Origin: Coenobita brevimanus
Lineage: Eukaryota > Arthropoda > Malacostraca > Decapoda > Coenobitidae
NCBI GenBank assembly: GCA_032717465.1
Contig: CM064697.1
Coordinates: 6,320,033 to 6,384,032 of the forward strand
DNA: 64,000 nucleotides
Direction: 5' to 3'
Position numbers and translations under genes: made by a program. Under the pieces are notes generated by a model. The model was not told where the DNA came from, searched no databases, and was given only the letters and a program-made list of their open reading frames with translations. This document shows, piece by piece, positions 32,291 through 45,479 of the stretch; position 1 is the first letter of the stretch, and each line of letters opens with the position of its first letter.

Positions 32291-33100
32291 AACTGCTCGA
32301 CCCTCACGTTAACACCCATTTGTTCTGGTCTGCCTCTTTCCTCTCCGCTGCGGCTCAAGGTTTGGGGTAGCAGTAACCCCCATATCGTGCTTATGAATTC
32401 CATTCTAACCTTCTCTGTCATAGGAACAATCTGGCCAGTATGATTTTCCACTTATACGTCAAGATAACGTTATTTTTGTGGTGTTTTAATGTTCCTTTCA
32501 AGCGATTACATTTAGCACAGAGGAGATTCTGGTAGTAAAGCGGGTAATGGAGGGTTCATATAACCCCTCCAGCTCAGGAAGTACATCCATGGCCGAATAA
32601 AATCATCAGGGAATAGCAATATTAGAAGGAAAAATACCGGTGCGTCCACTGCCCGTAGGAGTTTAAGATATGACAGGCAATTATAATTTTAGAAAGGTTA
32701 AGTGGTGCATATATACAAAATTACTTGTTATCCAAACTTCCTCTTTGCTAAAATATATGTATTAGTTTCAACACATGACATAAAAGGAAAATGTTAAAAA
32801 TTAATCTACTTCCAAAATACCATCGAAGTTTCTCTTTTGTTGGTGTCCTCTCATCACTAAGCAAGTAAATACAACATTCCTAAATAAAAACAAAACTATC
32901 GTTCGATGCAAGACATAAAACGAGCTAAAATCGATGTCAGTGAGGACGGTATTGAGGCATCTTTCTGGACTTCCTTGTTTATGCGTCCTAGGGTAAATAT
33001 TGACACTCCCACATCAAAATCTTCGCCTCTTCGGAGGAGCGAGCTCCCAGTGTCAGGTGGAGGCACAAAATGAGGGACAGCAGAGAAAATGAAAAGAAAA
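32291..33100. other. Unique DNA, no supportable gene
   Basis: 32300-32450 is balanced in composition. Its - strand frame adjoins the purine domain but shows no family motif. Confidence 0.45.
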
Positions 33101-33190
33101 GAGCTAAAAAAAAAAAAAAAAAAAAAAAATGGCAAGGCATTTAGATTTTAAAAGGGGAAATGGAAACTACTAAAAAAAAAAAATGAATTG
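33101..33190. repeat. Two A runs
   Basis: A-rich runs at about 33107-33129 and 33172-33182. Confidence 0.9.
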
Positions 33191-33252
33191 AAAACTAAAG
33201 GACACTGAAGTTAAACGCCATATGCGGCAACAGTGAAGAGTTGAATGATCTG

Positions 33253-33357
33253 GTAAGTCAAACAACACACAAAAATAAGGGAAGGAAATGAGAGGTGATA
33301 AAAGTAAGTCAAATAACACACAAAAATTGGGAAAGGAAATGGGAGGTGATAAAAGGT
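33253..33357. repeat. 51-bp tandem duplication
   Basis: GTAAGTCAAACAACACACAA at 33253 and GTAAGTCAAATAACACACAA at 33304, each followed by GGAAATGAGAGG or GGAAATGGGAGGTGATAAAA. Confidence 0.85.
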
Positions 33358-34729
33358 AATTATGAGGATGAATGGCAGCTCCCCACACAACAGCTGTAGG
33401 CAGTGTTCTCTCAACTAAACCATCAATACTGTTTTGTAAGGACTGTACATTATCACTCTGCATTCGTTTATTCCTACTTGTCCCGCTCACCATGGCCGAA
33501 AACCATCAGATGTGTTTATACTTGTGGCCGTGTATATTTCACACGTAATACATAAGCTGCAGAATATGAGGTAAGATATACTAAGGCCACGTAGTTCAAA
33601 ATGTCGATACCCAAGGCTGTAAAGATGTCTCTCTGAACTTAGGGTGCACGGCACAACACACCCACACTTCAGGACGCGCACGCACACCACCACCACACAC
33701 CCACACAAAGGCAAGGACCACTACTCTGCGGTTAGGAGCTTAGGGATTCACACGTTCGAAAAATCAAGCACGATCCATATGAAAAGTGCAATCTTTTCGT
33801 CCCTCAGATATAATCTACATTTAATTCTCACAACTTCCCACCCAGACATAAAATTTTATCTAGTGCAAATGACGAGAATATGGAGGACTGTCAAAATAAC
33901 TCAACAGCTATTGCACATTCGAAAGTATCAGACACCTCATTTAGTGTATATTCTTATACAAGTATTATACAAATTACAAACTTGACTGAAAAACACCTAC
34001 AACCAACACATTGCTCACCGAGACGAGAATGAAAAAAGTTGGTTCCACTAACTGTGGTCAATTAGGGCCCATCGAATCAACAAGTAAAGTAGTGACGGTG
34101 AACATTTCACCGTAGGACCCCGGCAAGGTCAAGGATGAAGCGAGTCGTAAGTCTGGCCAGAGTTTGTAATCCCAAGTGCTTTACGGTGGGTGGTGCAGGT
34201 GGCCGGAAGAGGGTTGGTGATGAGGCTAAGCTACGGTAATGACTCGGGTACTTTGGCTCTCACGCACGCCAATTTCTTTTAAGTGTGCTTTTAATATGTA
34301 ACACGCAAGAAAGGTAATCAGTGTTCTTGAAAACTTCCATATGTGGGTCTCTTGAAGCTGAATATAATCGTCTGGAGATAACACGAATACAACAAATGAC
34401 GCCGGCTATTGATAGTTTTAATCACTGATACTTTCACAAGTTGAGTAAAATCGACTGGAGGTACCAAGTATAAATTGGAAAAAAAAAAAAAGAAAGAAAA
34501 AGAAAAAGAAAAAAGGTCATAGCACTTACAGGGTTTCGCGAGAATGCTTTAATAACTTCAGCTAATATAAGCCCTTCCTAAGTTAAACAGATTCACTCAG
34601 AAGTACCAAGAATAAAACTGTTTCGACATCACCGTAGTGAAGCATTGATAAACTAAAGAGGTATATAATCAACGCTGACAGTTTTTTATGGCAACTGCTC
34701 GATTGGGGCTCTAACGCAGTCCATTAATA
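33358..34729. other. Unique DNA with inverted-end-family fragments
   Basis: AATCGTCTGGAGATAACACG at 34366 and AAATCGACTGGAGGTACCAAG at 34447 match the internal motif of the MITE-like family. A mixed A/G run lies at 34480-34515. No gene. Confidence 0.4.
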
Positions 34730-35170
34730 TTGCGGGAAAGATATGAAAACTTTGAGAAAACTGTGAAAAAGAGAATGGAGGAAGTTAGGGGCAAAGAGGT
34801 AAGAAAGGGCATGGAGGACGGGAAAATGGATGTTAATGGGGACACAGCAAAGGACGGTGAAGAGAAAGGATGGCTGGGAGTTGATGAAGGGGTTGAGGAA
34901 TTATGGAGAGGGGCGGTGTGGAGTGAAAGGGACGCAAAAGAACGAATGGGGACGTGAAGAGTACAGATGGGATGGGGAAGAAAACGATGGATAGGGACGG
35001 GAAAGAAAAGGACGGATTGGGAAAGGAAGAAAAGCTAGAAGGGAAAGAAAAGAAAAAAAATGAAAGGGAGGGGGAAAGTGAAAGGAAAAAAGAAGGGAAG
35101 AGATGGTAAAGAAGACGAAGAGGAAGGAAGGAAGAGGAGGGTGTGGAGTGTGGTAGGAGGATGAGGCGGG
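34730..35170. repeat. Purine-rich domain
   Basis: A/G-rich + strand, with loosely repeated GATGGGGACGGGAAAG blocks around 34960-35020. Confidence 0.7.
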
Positions 35171-35864
35171 AGTATCTGGTGGCAGTGTCCTCGTGCAGTG
35201 TGAGTGATAGCAACATAAACCAGCCTTGTGGCCGACGCTCTACCCATCCACGACACACACACACACACACGCTTAGGATCACCCACAAACCCTATTGACC
35301 ATCACACTTCACATCATTCACCACCAACGCACTACCATCATCAAAAAAATACATATAATAATACAAACATCTAATTATGTAAATATAATCGTCACATTTT
35401 CATACACTAACTAATCATTATTCATTATTCATCATCGCTGCAACACCCACATCTCATCAGACCCTTGTCAAAATACTGTACAACAAACAAGACCAACTGC
35501 GCACGCACACACACGCACACGCACACACACCGACTGTGAGTTTTCCCCCTTTGTATCCATATACGTACTTTGTATAAACCAGCCGCTTATCAAACCACAC
35601 AACCTGCACAGCCACCAAGCGTCATAATATAACGCAGATCTGAGGGACCACAAGTACACTGCAGCTGCATCCTCCATCTCACACCAGGGGATGAGACAAA
35701 CCATACGCAAATTAGCCCCCGGGAACAATCGTCAGCATAACCGGGTAGCCAAGGCGATGGTGGCTATGAGGATAAGCCAGTCTTCCCTCCAGTCGGTAAG
35801 CGTTGAAGGTTGGGGATGGTGGCTGCCAAGTTCTCAAAGGATCACCTCTCACGGAAAATCTTAG
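35171..35864. other. Unique DNA with a CA/CG repeat
   Basis: 35497-35530 is a (CA/CGCA)n stretch. 35700-35850 is GC-balanced. Its - strand frame ends in VMLTIVPGG before a stop but has no convincing splice sites. Confidence 0.4.
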
Positions 35865-36120
35865 GCTGATGGAAAGCGAGAAAGAGGTGGGGTGGGGGAG
35901 AATAAGAGGGAGTAGGGGAAAAATGAGAGCGGATAGAAGAAGAGAGAGGAGGGGGTTTGAAAGAGAGGGGGGGGAGTAAAAGTGAGAACGGGCGATGAGC
36001 GATGAGGGTAGAGTGATAAAAGTAGAACGAGCGGGTAAAAAAGACGGGGGGCTGAGAACTGGGCGAGAGGGGAAAAAATGAGGAGAAAGGAAAAATGAGA
36101 GGAAAATAAAGGTTTCGGTG
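35865..36120. repeat. Purine-rich domain
   Basis: A/G-rich + strand (GAGAGAGGAGGGGG, AAAAATGAG). The overlapping - frames are Ser/Pro/Phe artefacts. Confidence 0.7.
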
Positions 36121-36229
36121 GAGAGCACATCGAGTAAAGGGGCAACATAGTACGTAAAGGACAGTCAATTTCTCCGTTACTACTAACTTACCTAAAAAAA
36201 AAAATAAAAAAAAAATAAAGTACGAGGAT

Positions 36230-36475
36230 GAGATGGGAGATAAGGGGGTGGGGACCGGAATATGGGGGTGATCGAGGATATGTGAGGGTGATGGTGGAAG
36301 GTGTGGGGTGATGGTGGGAGGTGTGGGAAGATGATGGGAGGTGTTGCGTGCAGGTTAAGGTGGGAGGTGGGTGATTATAGCATTTGTAGGGGCGATGACG
36401 GGGGTGTGGAGTTGAGGGTGGGGTGTGGGGTGGAAGTGTGATGTGACGGTAGTGGTGTTATGGTGGTAGGGGATG
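36230..36475. repeat. Degenerate GGTGATGGTGGGAGGTGTGG repeat
   Basis: GGTGATGG and GGGAGGTGTGG alternate roughly every 20-25 bp between 36280 and 36370 and decay on both sides. Confidence 0.75.
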
Positions 36476-36580
36476 TAGGGAAGGTGATTCGACGCCACGC
36501 TCCCCGGTCAGCTGATGGTCCGGGAAGATACTGATGGAAGGACGCTCTTCATGCTGCAAGTTTATGTTCCTTCTCACGGG
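36476..36580. other. Short unique GC-balanced island
   Basis: Contains CCCCGGTCAGCTGATGGTCC between two repeat domains. No open coding evidence. Confidence 0.4.
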
Positions 36581-37400
36581 GCGTAAAGCTACGGTAGAAA
36601 GCGTGGAGAGAGGTAATGGAGAGAAGGAGAGATGAAGGGAGAGGGCAAGTAGGGGAGAAAGACGTACGAGAAGGAGAGGGAAAGGCAAAAGAAAGTTTGA
36701 AAAGTAAACTAACAGAATTGAAAGGAGTGAAAAATAACGGAATTATAAATACTGGAAATGAATGAAATGGGGATACTCCGGCATGAGGAAGATAAAACTT
36801 AACAAGAGAAGAGTAACGATAAGCAACGGCATGCGTCGCTTCCAAATACCCTTCTCCGCAAGTAAACAAATATATCAGTTAAAGGAACATGAAAATGAAT
36901 GTGGAATAAAGTCAGGAAACGAAATAAAGGGCAAATAAGAAGGAATCTAAGGGGTTAGAGACAAGAGAGATACAGGCAAAGAAAAGAAAAACAAAACCAG
37001 TGGTAAATTATATCATAAGAGAAGGAAAGGGGAAACTGATGCAGTGAATGAATGACAGACGGGAGAATGGAGGAATGAACGAGGGTTAGAAACAAGAGAA
37101 ATACAGGGGAAATGATATAAAAACAGGGAAGGGAAATAAAAATAAAAACAAGAGGTTAATACTATCATAACAGAGAAAAGCTGAATTACATTTGAAAGAG
37201 AAAACAAAAGAGGGAAGGTGAATGAATGACGAACGGGAAAATGGAGGAATGAGCGAGAACGAGTTGCAAGGCCAGATTGAGGAGGAAATAAAACCTGGAG
37301 AATGACGGGGTGAATGGAGAAGAGGAAAATGATGGAAGATGGCGGAGTAGTAGTAAGGAAGGAGGAAGGCATGAAAGGAAAGATGGAGGTGCTTTACCCA
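36581..37400. repeat. Purine-rich domain with an internal duplication
   Basis: GTTAGAGACAAGAGAGATAC (36955) and GTTAGAAACAAGAGAAATAC (37086), then GTGAATGAATGACAGACGGG (about 37042) and GTGAATGAATGACGAACGGG (about 37217), show a decayed tandem duplication of 130-175 bp within A/G-rich DNA. Confidence 0.75.
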
Positions 37401-37519
37401 AACTCATCATCGCTGTCTGCCTCATCGTCTGTGTGTGGAGTGGGAGGACTGAGGTGATTTCAAGGCTTGTTGCATGAAAGTCATCTGTAGAACGCATATT
37501 ACCTTTTCAGGAGTAAAAT

Positions 37520-37552
<33 letters not shown>

Positions 37553-38543
37553 GGGGGGGACGGTGTTTAAGAGGGATAAGATTAAGGACTGATATGGCTA
37601 GCAGAAGTGAATATGAAAGGAAGATACGGTAAGAGACCCAAAGTGTTCCAAAAAGGGCGACCACCACAACCGTCTTTACTAGAAACCACTATTATCTTCG
37701 TTTTTCTCCCCTGCACCCAGAAAATTCCACCAAGACGTGGTAGGTATTTTATATCCTCGATTATCATTTCACATCGTCCTTATCTTATTTCCTAGTTAGA
37801 AACTGAGCGATTATGATAAAAATAGGAAAAGAAAGCACAAAAGTATAAGTAGTAGCCTACGTATCAAAAGAGTGCCCGAAAAAAAGCTATATAAGCTACC
37901 AATCATCATTCAAGCCTTCACTGTCACTACAATAACTCTGTAGTATTCCAACTTCTCAATCCCATTCGCTCTAGTAAGTAACATTCCACTTAATCAGCCA
38001 CTGAAGACTATCACCACCACTCAGCGTAAATCATCACAACATTACCCCTTGCCAAGTAAGTCACAACAGCGAACACCTCTTATTCTCCAACCCAATTCTC
38101 TCTATAAAGTCAACTATACGAAATGGAATATTGGTAACTAATCCACTTCGTTGCCTATAGTCAGCCAGCCGCCAAAGCTTATCATCATCACACAACCTAA
38201 TCACCACAACATCACTCGTGGTCCAGCTAGGTACCACAGCGATAACATCACCCCTTCATACCACCGTTCCCCCTTTCCGGTCAGCCACTCAGCGCAGGAG
38301 TAAATAGCTCATCCAGGTCGGGTCTGGCTCCAGCATTAATGGAGTCCTGAGTTTTAGGAGCCATTCACTCCACATTTTTAGAGGACATTTTCGAAGTGGA
38401 CTCACCAAACGGAAAATATAAAAAAAGGGAACACTGCTCTTCAGACATGCAGGGAGTTCGTAGTTGCTCTTTGGATCCGGTTGACTTTTACCGTGTTTTT
38501 TCCGGGAACTACGTTTTAGAGGGGAAAAATTCTGTAGAGCTGA
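37401..38543. other. Unique DNA with a (CT)14 microsatellite
   Basis: (CT)n lies at 37522-37550. 37850-38270 is A/C/T-rich with repeated CATCAC and CCACAAC triplets. No gene. Confidence 0.5.

Positions 38544-38596
<53 letters not shown>
38544..38596. repeat. (AC)26 microsatellite
   Basis: Uninterrupted AC dinucleotides. Confidence 0.95.
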
Positions 38597-38597
<1 letters not shown>

Positions 38598-39299
38598 CGA
38601 TAACGCTTTACTGCCAGTGCAAAGTCCCAAAGAAAAGTAACATCCCCCCCCCCTTCACACACACTGTCCACACACAAAATTGGTAATGTGTGGTGCGTGA
38701 GGGTACTTGCAGGCCCACGGGAGCCACAAAGGCAATACATTCGAGAAATTCATAACATAATGAGAACAAAGGGGATAATGATGTGGGTGACCGCGGCAGC
38801 TATGCAGATTTGAAAGTCATAAAAGCAGACTTTACTGATCTACCACAAGACCCGCCGTCATGTCGTAGAAGCACCCCCGCTAATACCAATTCACCAGTCT
38901 TGTATGAAACAGCCCTAGCATGTATTCAATATGGACGGTGGGTGTTGCCGCCGAATTGGTGACATGTGGAGGTGTACTGTATGCGGGAGGACTACAGGGC
39001 CTTGAGAGCTGTAAAGCCTATGCCCAAAGTCGAAAAAAAAAAGAAAAAAAAGCGAGGGGTGGTGTCTGCCTCCGTTTCTGGGTGCCTGCCAGAACAAAAT
39101 GCTGCTGCTTCTATCTGTCTGCCTAGGATTGCTTTCTGTGTTTTGTCACTTATGGCTGAGTCTTGGAGCTTCGTGATGAGACGCGTGTACTTGTAATATA
39201 TAAGAGAAAATGCAGTAAGTTTATAAATGTACAAATGTGCCAGAGAAAAAAAGGTGAAAGAACCAAATGTAACAAAACTATCACAATCTCAAATTCTTA

Positions 39300-39336
<37 letters not shown>

Positions 39337-39533
39337 ATTTGTACCTAAACTGTATATTTCTACTGCTTCCTTACCACACAGGGTACGAGTGTGTATTCTC
39401 TGGGTGAAAATTACAACGAGTATTACCGTAACCAGAAGCTGCCTCGTTCATCCCGCTTTACTCTGCGAGGTGCGTGAGTCCGCCTCTTCCCGCGGCCCCT
39501 CTCGCATCGTTTCTCAAGTGCAGGAGAAAAGCC
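38597..39533. other. Unique DNA with a (CA)17 microsatellite
   Basis: (CA)n at 39300-39333 and an A/G run at about 39035-39053. No gene. Confidence 0.5.
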
Positions 39534-39735
39534 TAATAAAGATCTGGTGAATTAGATGAACAGAGGAGATAAATGCGATAAATGCGTTTCGAAAATTACC
39601 AACAGGCACCATGAGGCACAACCATATGAAACAGTAGCTTTAATATAGATTCTAATAAAGATCTGGTGAAACAGTTGAACATATGAGCGTTTACCACTGC
39701 GTTTGGAATATTACTAACAGGTATCATGAACTAAC
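39534..39735. repeat. 120-bp tandem duplication, diverged
   Basis: TAATAAAGATCTGGTGAA at 39534 and 39654. Both copies continue to TGCGTTT, ATTACCAACAGG or ATTACTAACAGG, and CACCATGA or TATCATGA. Confidence 0.85.
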
Positions 39736-40066
39736 CTCACTAAATTGTAATCCTAACACTTTAAAAACAAACGTATGAACATAAAACCATTATTTCTGAG
39801 GCAATACGAGGAATACGGCAGTTATGTCCTCATTTCCCTCACAAAAAGATTCACTCAAAAAATAAAATGACAAGAACAAAGTGTGCCATGAATATGTAAA
39901 TTAATCTGCGAGGGGGTCGGGTTTACGAGGCTGGCTGTGTGTTTGACGCCCCATCACGAGGCAGGGAGACAGCGAGGAAAAAGAACGAGGTAGGAAGGAA
40001 AACACACACACAAAGGAAAACTGAGAGGGAAACACAAGTGGAATATGAGAGAGAAAGGAACTGGCG

Positions 40067-40071
<5 letters not shown>
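39736..40071. other. Unique DNA, no gene seen
   Basis: AT-rich, becoming purine-rich at the right edge. Confidence 0.5.
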
Positions 40072-40135
<64 letters not shown>

Positions 40136-40315
40136 ACAGGAATAGAATGTGGAGGACGAGGCAAGTAGAGAACGGTCAAGCAGTTTGGGAAATAGAAACA
40201 GGGAAGAAAAAGAGCGGGAGGATTGGAAATACAGACTGGAAAACCGAGAGGAACAAAGAAAAGGAACAAAATGGGAGACAGAGGATCTACGAGGCAGGGA
40301 GAAGATGAATGAGGC

Positions 40316-40377
<62 letters not shown>

Positions 40378-40820
40378 AGTGGCTGTGGGAGGAAGGAAAA
40401 GGTAGTTGAAGGAAGGAAGAGGAACGCAGGGAGTGACAGCGAACCAACCATGCAGGCTGTGAGGGAGGAGGAAATGGTGAAGAAGGCAGGGAAGGAGATA
40501 GTAAGGGCGGAGAAAGATACTGGGTGTAAGCTAGGTAGGAAGTGGGGTGAGGCGGCAGGGGTGAGGGAGATGAGGCAGCAGAGGGAAGATGTGGCAAGGA
40601 GAGAGGAAGTGTGCAAGAGGGCTGGGAGTGAGGCACGCGGAGGTAGATTGGCAAGAAGTGAGGGAGGCAAGGAGGGAAGGAGTAATAAGGGGACAGGCAG
40701 GGCCAGGGAATGAGGGAAGAGGCAGGGAGGTCGTGTGCAGGAGGGCAGGGAATGAGAGAAAGGGAGTCAGGGTGTGAGGAAGGGGGAGGCAGGGAGTGAG
40801 GGAGGGGGAGGCATGGAATG
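40072..40820. repeat. Purine-rich domain containing two (GA)n arrays
   Basis: (GA) at 40072-40134 and 40319-40374. The rest is A/G-rich with GGCAGGGAGTGAGGGAGG-like repeats near 40700-40810. The Arg/Glu-rich + frames and Ser/Leu-rich - frames come from the GA repeat. Confidence 0.9.
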
Positions 40821-42751
<1,931 letters not shown>

Positions 42752-42831
42752 AAGCCGCCTTTATCTTGGGCGATGAAAGTACACTACTGACCCAGCGGCT
42801 GGTGGACGTCAGGGAGGGCTTCCGGTCGCAA
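42752..42831 (+). CDS. Candidate internal exon of an unrecognised gene
   Basis: A pyrimidine-rich stretch ending in CAG (42749-42751) is followed by 80 bp open in one frame (26 full codons after two leading bases), beginning AAFILGDEST and ending VDVREGFRSQ. From CTG onwards (CTG ACC CAG CGG CTG GTG GAC GTC) almost every codon ends in G or C, unlike the AT-rich surroundings, which is a coding-like feature. A GT at 42832-42833 (CAA|GTGCTA) would be a weak donor. A GC donor at 42828 (GCAAGT) is the alternative. I do not recognise the peptide, and the opposite strand is also open here. It could be a real small exon, a decayed exon or chance. Confidence 0.3.
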
Positions 42832-42949
42832 GTGCTACATATTCCAACAAATCTTCTATATAGAAACAACGCCTCAGCCCTAGAAGAGTGGAGTGCATGG
42901 CGTAAAACTACATCAGTGCACCTATTTCAATTCCAACACACCTGTGACT
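42832..42949. other. Unique DNA between the exon candidate and the CAC-rich tract
   Basis: The + frame of the exon candidate stays open through this stretch, so the donor position is not forced by a stop codon. Confidence 0.4.
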
Positions 42950-44150
42950 CCAACAAACCCAGTTATCATCACTGCATCACCCAACATAGTCCAACACTCC
43001 CTCAGTTATCACAGCCACACTATCGAAAAACATCTCAATCATCACCACAACTACTCGCCACTCCCACCATCACCATCAAAATAACTAAAATCAGTCACAA
43101 CTGCTGTGACCACTATTGATAACGACTCCCACAACCACACCCACCGCCACACAAATAATGCTACAACCAGCATACCCACATCCACTGCTGTAACTACCAC
43201 AAATTATCTGACTACAACAGCTACCTACTGCAGCTACTTGTATTGCTACACCACACCTACAACTACTTTTATCGGTACATCACAGCTGCTGCTGCTACTA
43301 CTACTGCTGCTACTACTACTACCACCACCACCACCACCACCACGCCTCCCATCACCACCACTAAGAGTATCATTGGTACCACGACAACCACTATCAAAAT
43401 CATCAGTAACAAAGCACCATCAATTGCGTTCACCATCACCAGCACTAAAAATAAATCACTGCCATCACAATTATTTTCATGGAACCCGAAAAATCAAGGC
43501 GGCATTCACAGATACCATCTTTCACCATCAATCCCCACCATACCACAATCAGTACCACTGCCAACTACCACCACTATCACCACCACCACCATAATCACCC
43601 TTTACCATCTTCCAGGACCATGGAAATTCGAGGCAGCCAGATATCCCTCTTTCTGTAACGATCACCATTACTGACAGCCTAATCACTACCACCACCACAA
43701 TCACCACGACTTCATTCCCACAATCTTAACAATTTCCTACACTTCAATTTCAAAAAGGCCTGAAAAGTCTAAGTAGCAAGACACCCATCTATAACAACTC
43801 GCCAACCAGCACAACACTGTCCCTACCGTGGATCACCACCACTTACATCAACACCACTACCATTATATAAATCATTCCTATCATCTTCAAGGGCCTTTGA
43901 AAGTCGAAGCAACCACACATTCCCTTTTTACTACCAAACATCACAACATCAACCACTACCGCCAACACCAGTTCGCTGCCACCACCACCACCACCACCAC
44001 CACCACCAAATGACCACAATCACCACCACTGTCAATCACTCAACCACTGACACCACAATCACCACTACTACCACAGTCGACACCGCTTCCACTTTCAAGA
44101 GAGCCGGAAAGTCGAGGCAGCCACAGACACCCCTCTTTTACTACCAATCT
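42950..44150. repeat. CAC/CAT/CAA-rich degenerate tract with five copies of a module of about 50 bp
   Basis: Mostly decayed (CAC)n and (CTA)n triplets, with clean runs at 43285-43345 and 43976-44010. A recurring module (AAAGTCGAGGCAGCCACA, then CCCTCTTTTACTACCA in the best copies) appears at about 43479, 43612, 43751, 43881 and 44091. The module copies carry indels and differ too much to be coding. The Thr/His/Pro-rich + frames come from the triplets. Confidence 0.8.
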
Positions 44151-45300
44151 TATGGCCTATAAAACATTTTACTAGGGTGGCTCAGCTTAAAGGCGACTGC
44201 ACATCAGTATCTTGGATTGATTTTTAGTACTGCTGCCAGAACATTACAGCAGGAACCCTCAAATGTAAATCACCGGGATCACATACTTACTCCCACCAAA
44301 ACCCAGAGGCTGGAGGCTTGCAAAACTTTTTCACATTGTTATACCCAGTAAAGTTGAAGCTACCAGGTGGTTCACTAATTCTTAAACATTCCAACGTACT
44401 TATTACCGACCAAACAGGATCCAGACACTAATTTTCTTCCAACAGGGAAGACATTAATCCCAAGAACCTCCCCACAACTGAGTAAAATCGTCCAGCTATA
44501 ATCGTTTAGTCGCAGTAAATAAAAGAAGTCGTACTGAAGGTGTTAACGAGGTGATTTTCCACCCCATTCACTCAGAGAGTTCTCCCTTGAGCTCAATGAC
44601 ATTATCTAGGGATAGCAAATGTAAAAGATATCGTTGTGAAAGGGTAAAACGGGATGAAACTGTACTGAAAATTCCATCATCTTACAGACGATTCAAGGAA
44701 GGCAGTGATTTCCTGATGGATGCGCGAGCTCAATGGCCCATGTCCTACCCAGTATAAACACATCGGCTGACTGACCGGGAAAGGACGGGATGGATGGTTA
44801 TCTTCACCGGGAGGGAAAAGGCCTTTATCCGTAACGTGCGAGAAAGATAAATGGAGTGAAAAATGCATGAGTGGGAGGAAGAGGAGGGATGAAAGGAAAA
44901 CACGTAAACAGTCTAGGCTAAACACAAACCAAACACTCAAGAGGCATAGAAACTCTTACAACATACAATATACGTTTTCCAAACACATAAACAGAGCACA
45001 GTAAAAAGTAGATTTCAAAGTATTCTCTGTTAACATCATAAACTATGGGGCACCGATATACCATAGGTAAAACAGCAATGTACGTACAACTGCATAAAGC
45101 ATGACGAGGTAAAACAACCAAATCAATAAGAAAAAAAATGCATTGCCGTATCAAAAGTCCACTGCATTGTCATATAAATGCATTTCAGTTACATAATTAA
45201 AATTATTGTACCAAACTTCCAATCCACAATACAGACCTCTATAGAGTATACCGAAACTAACTAACCATCCAACCAACCACCAGCTCTCCCTAAAAACAAG

Positions 45301-45301
<1 letters not shown>
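44151..45301. other. Unique DNA with one inverted-end-family fragment
   Basis: 44453-44546 starts ATTAATCCCA, contains GAGTAAAATCGTCCAG and ends GTACTGAAGGTGTTAA, consistent with the dispersed inverted-end family. No gene. Confidence 0.4.

Positions 45302-45366
<65 letters not shown>
45302..45366. repeat. (CA)32 microsatellite
   Basis: Uninterrupted CA dinucleotides. Confidence 0.95.
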
Positions 45367-45370
<4 letters not shown>

Positions 45371-45479
45371 TAATAACTTTATCATCTCGCAGCAGAACCA
45401 TTAAATACACGACCCAAGAGAAAAAAAACCGATGCCATGAAAAATGAATACCTCGAGCTTAGACCATCAAAAATGGACT

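Noticed and set aside
31122..32451. Three overlapping - strand frames of 324-358 codons
   Set aside because: All three phases are open at once because the + strand is almost pure A/G; residues are only Ser/Phe/Leu/Pro/His; no domain.
35712..35860. GC-balanced - strand peptide ending VMLTIVPGG
   Set aside because: No convincing acceptor or donor; the upstream frame is purine-domain artefact.
40045..40409. Arg/Glu-repeat proteins
   Set aside because: Translation of (GA)n arrays.
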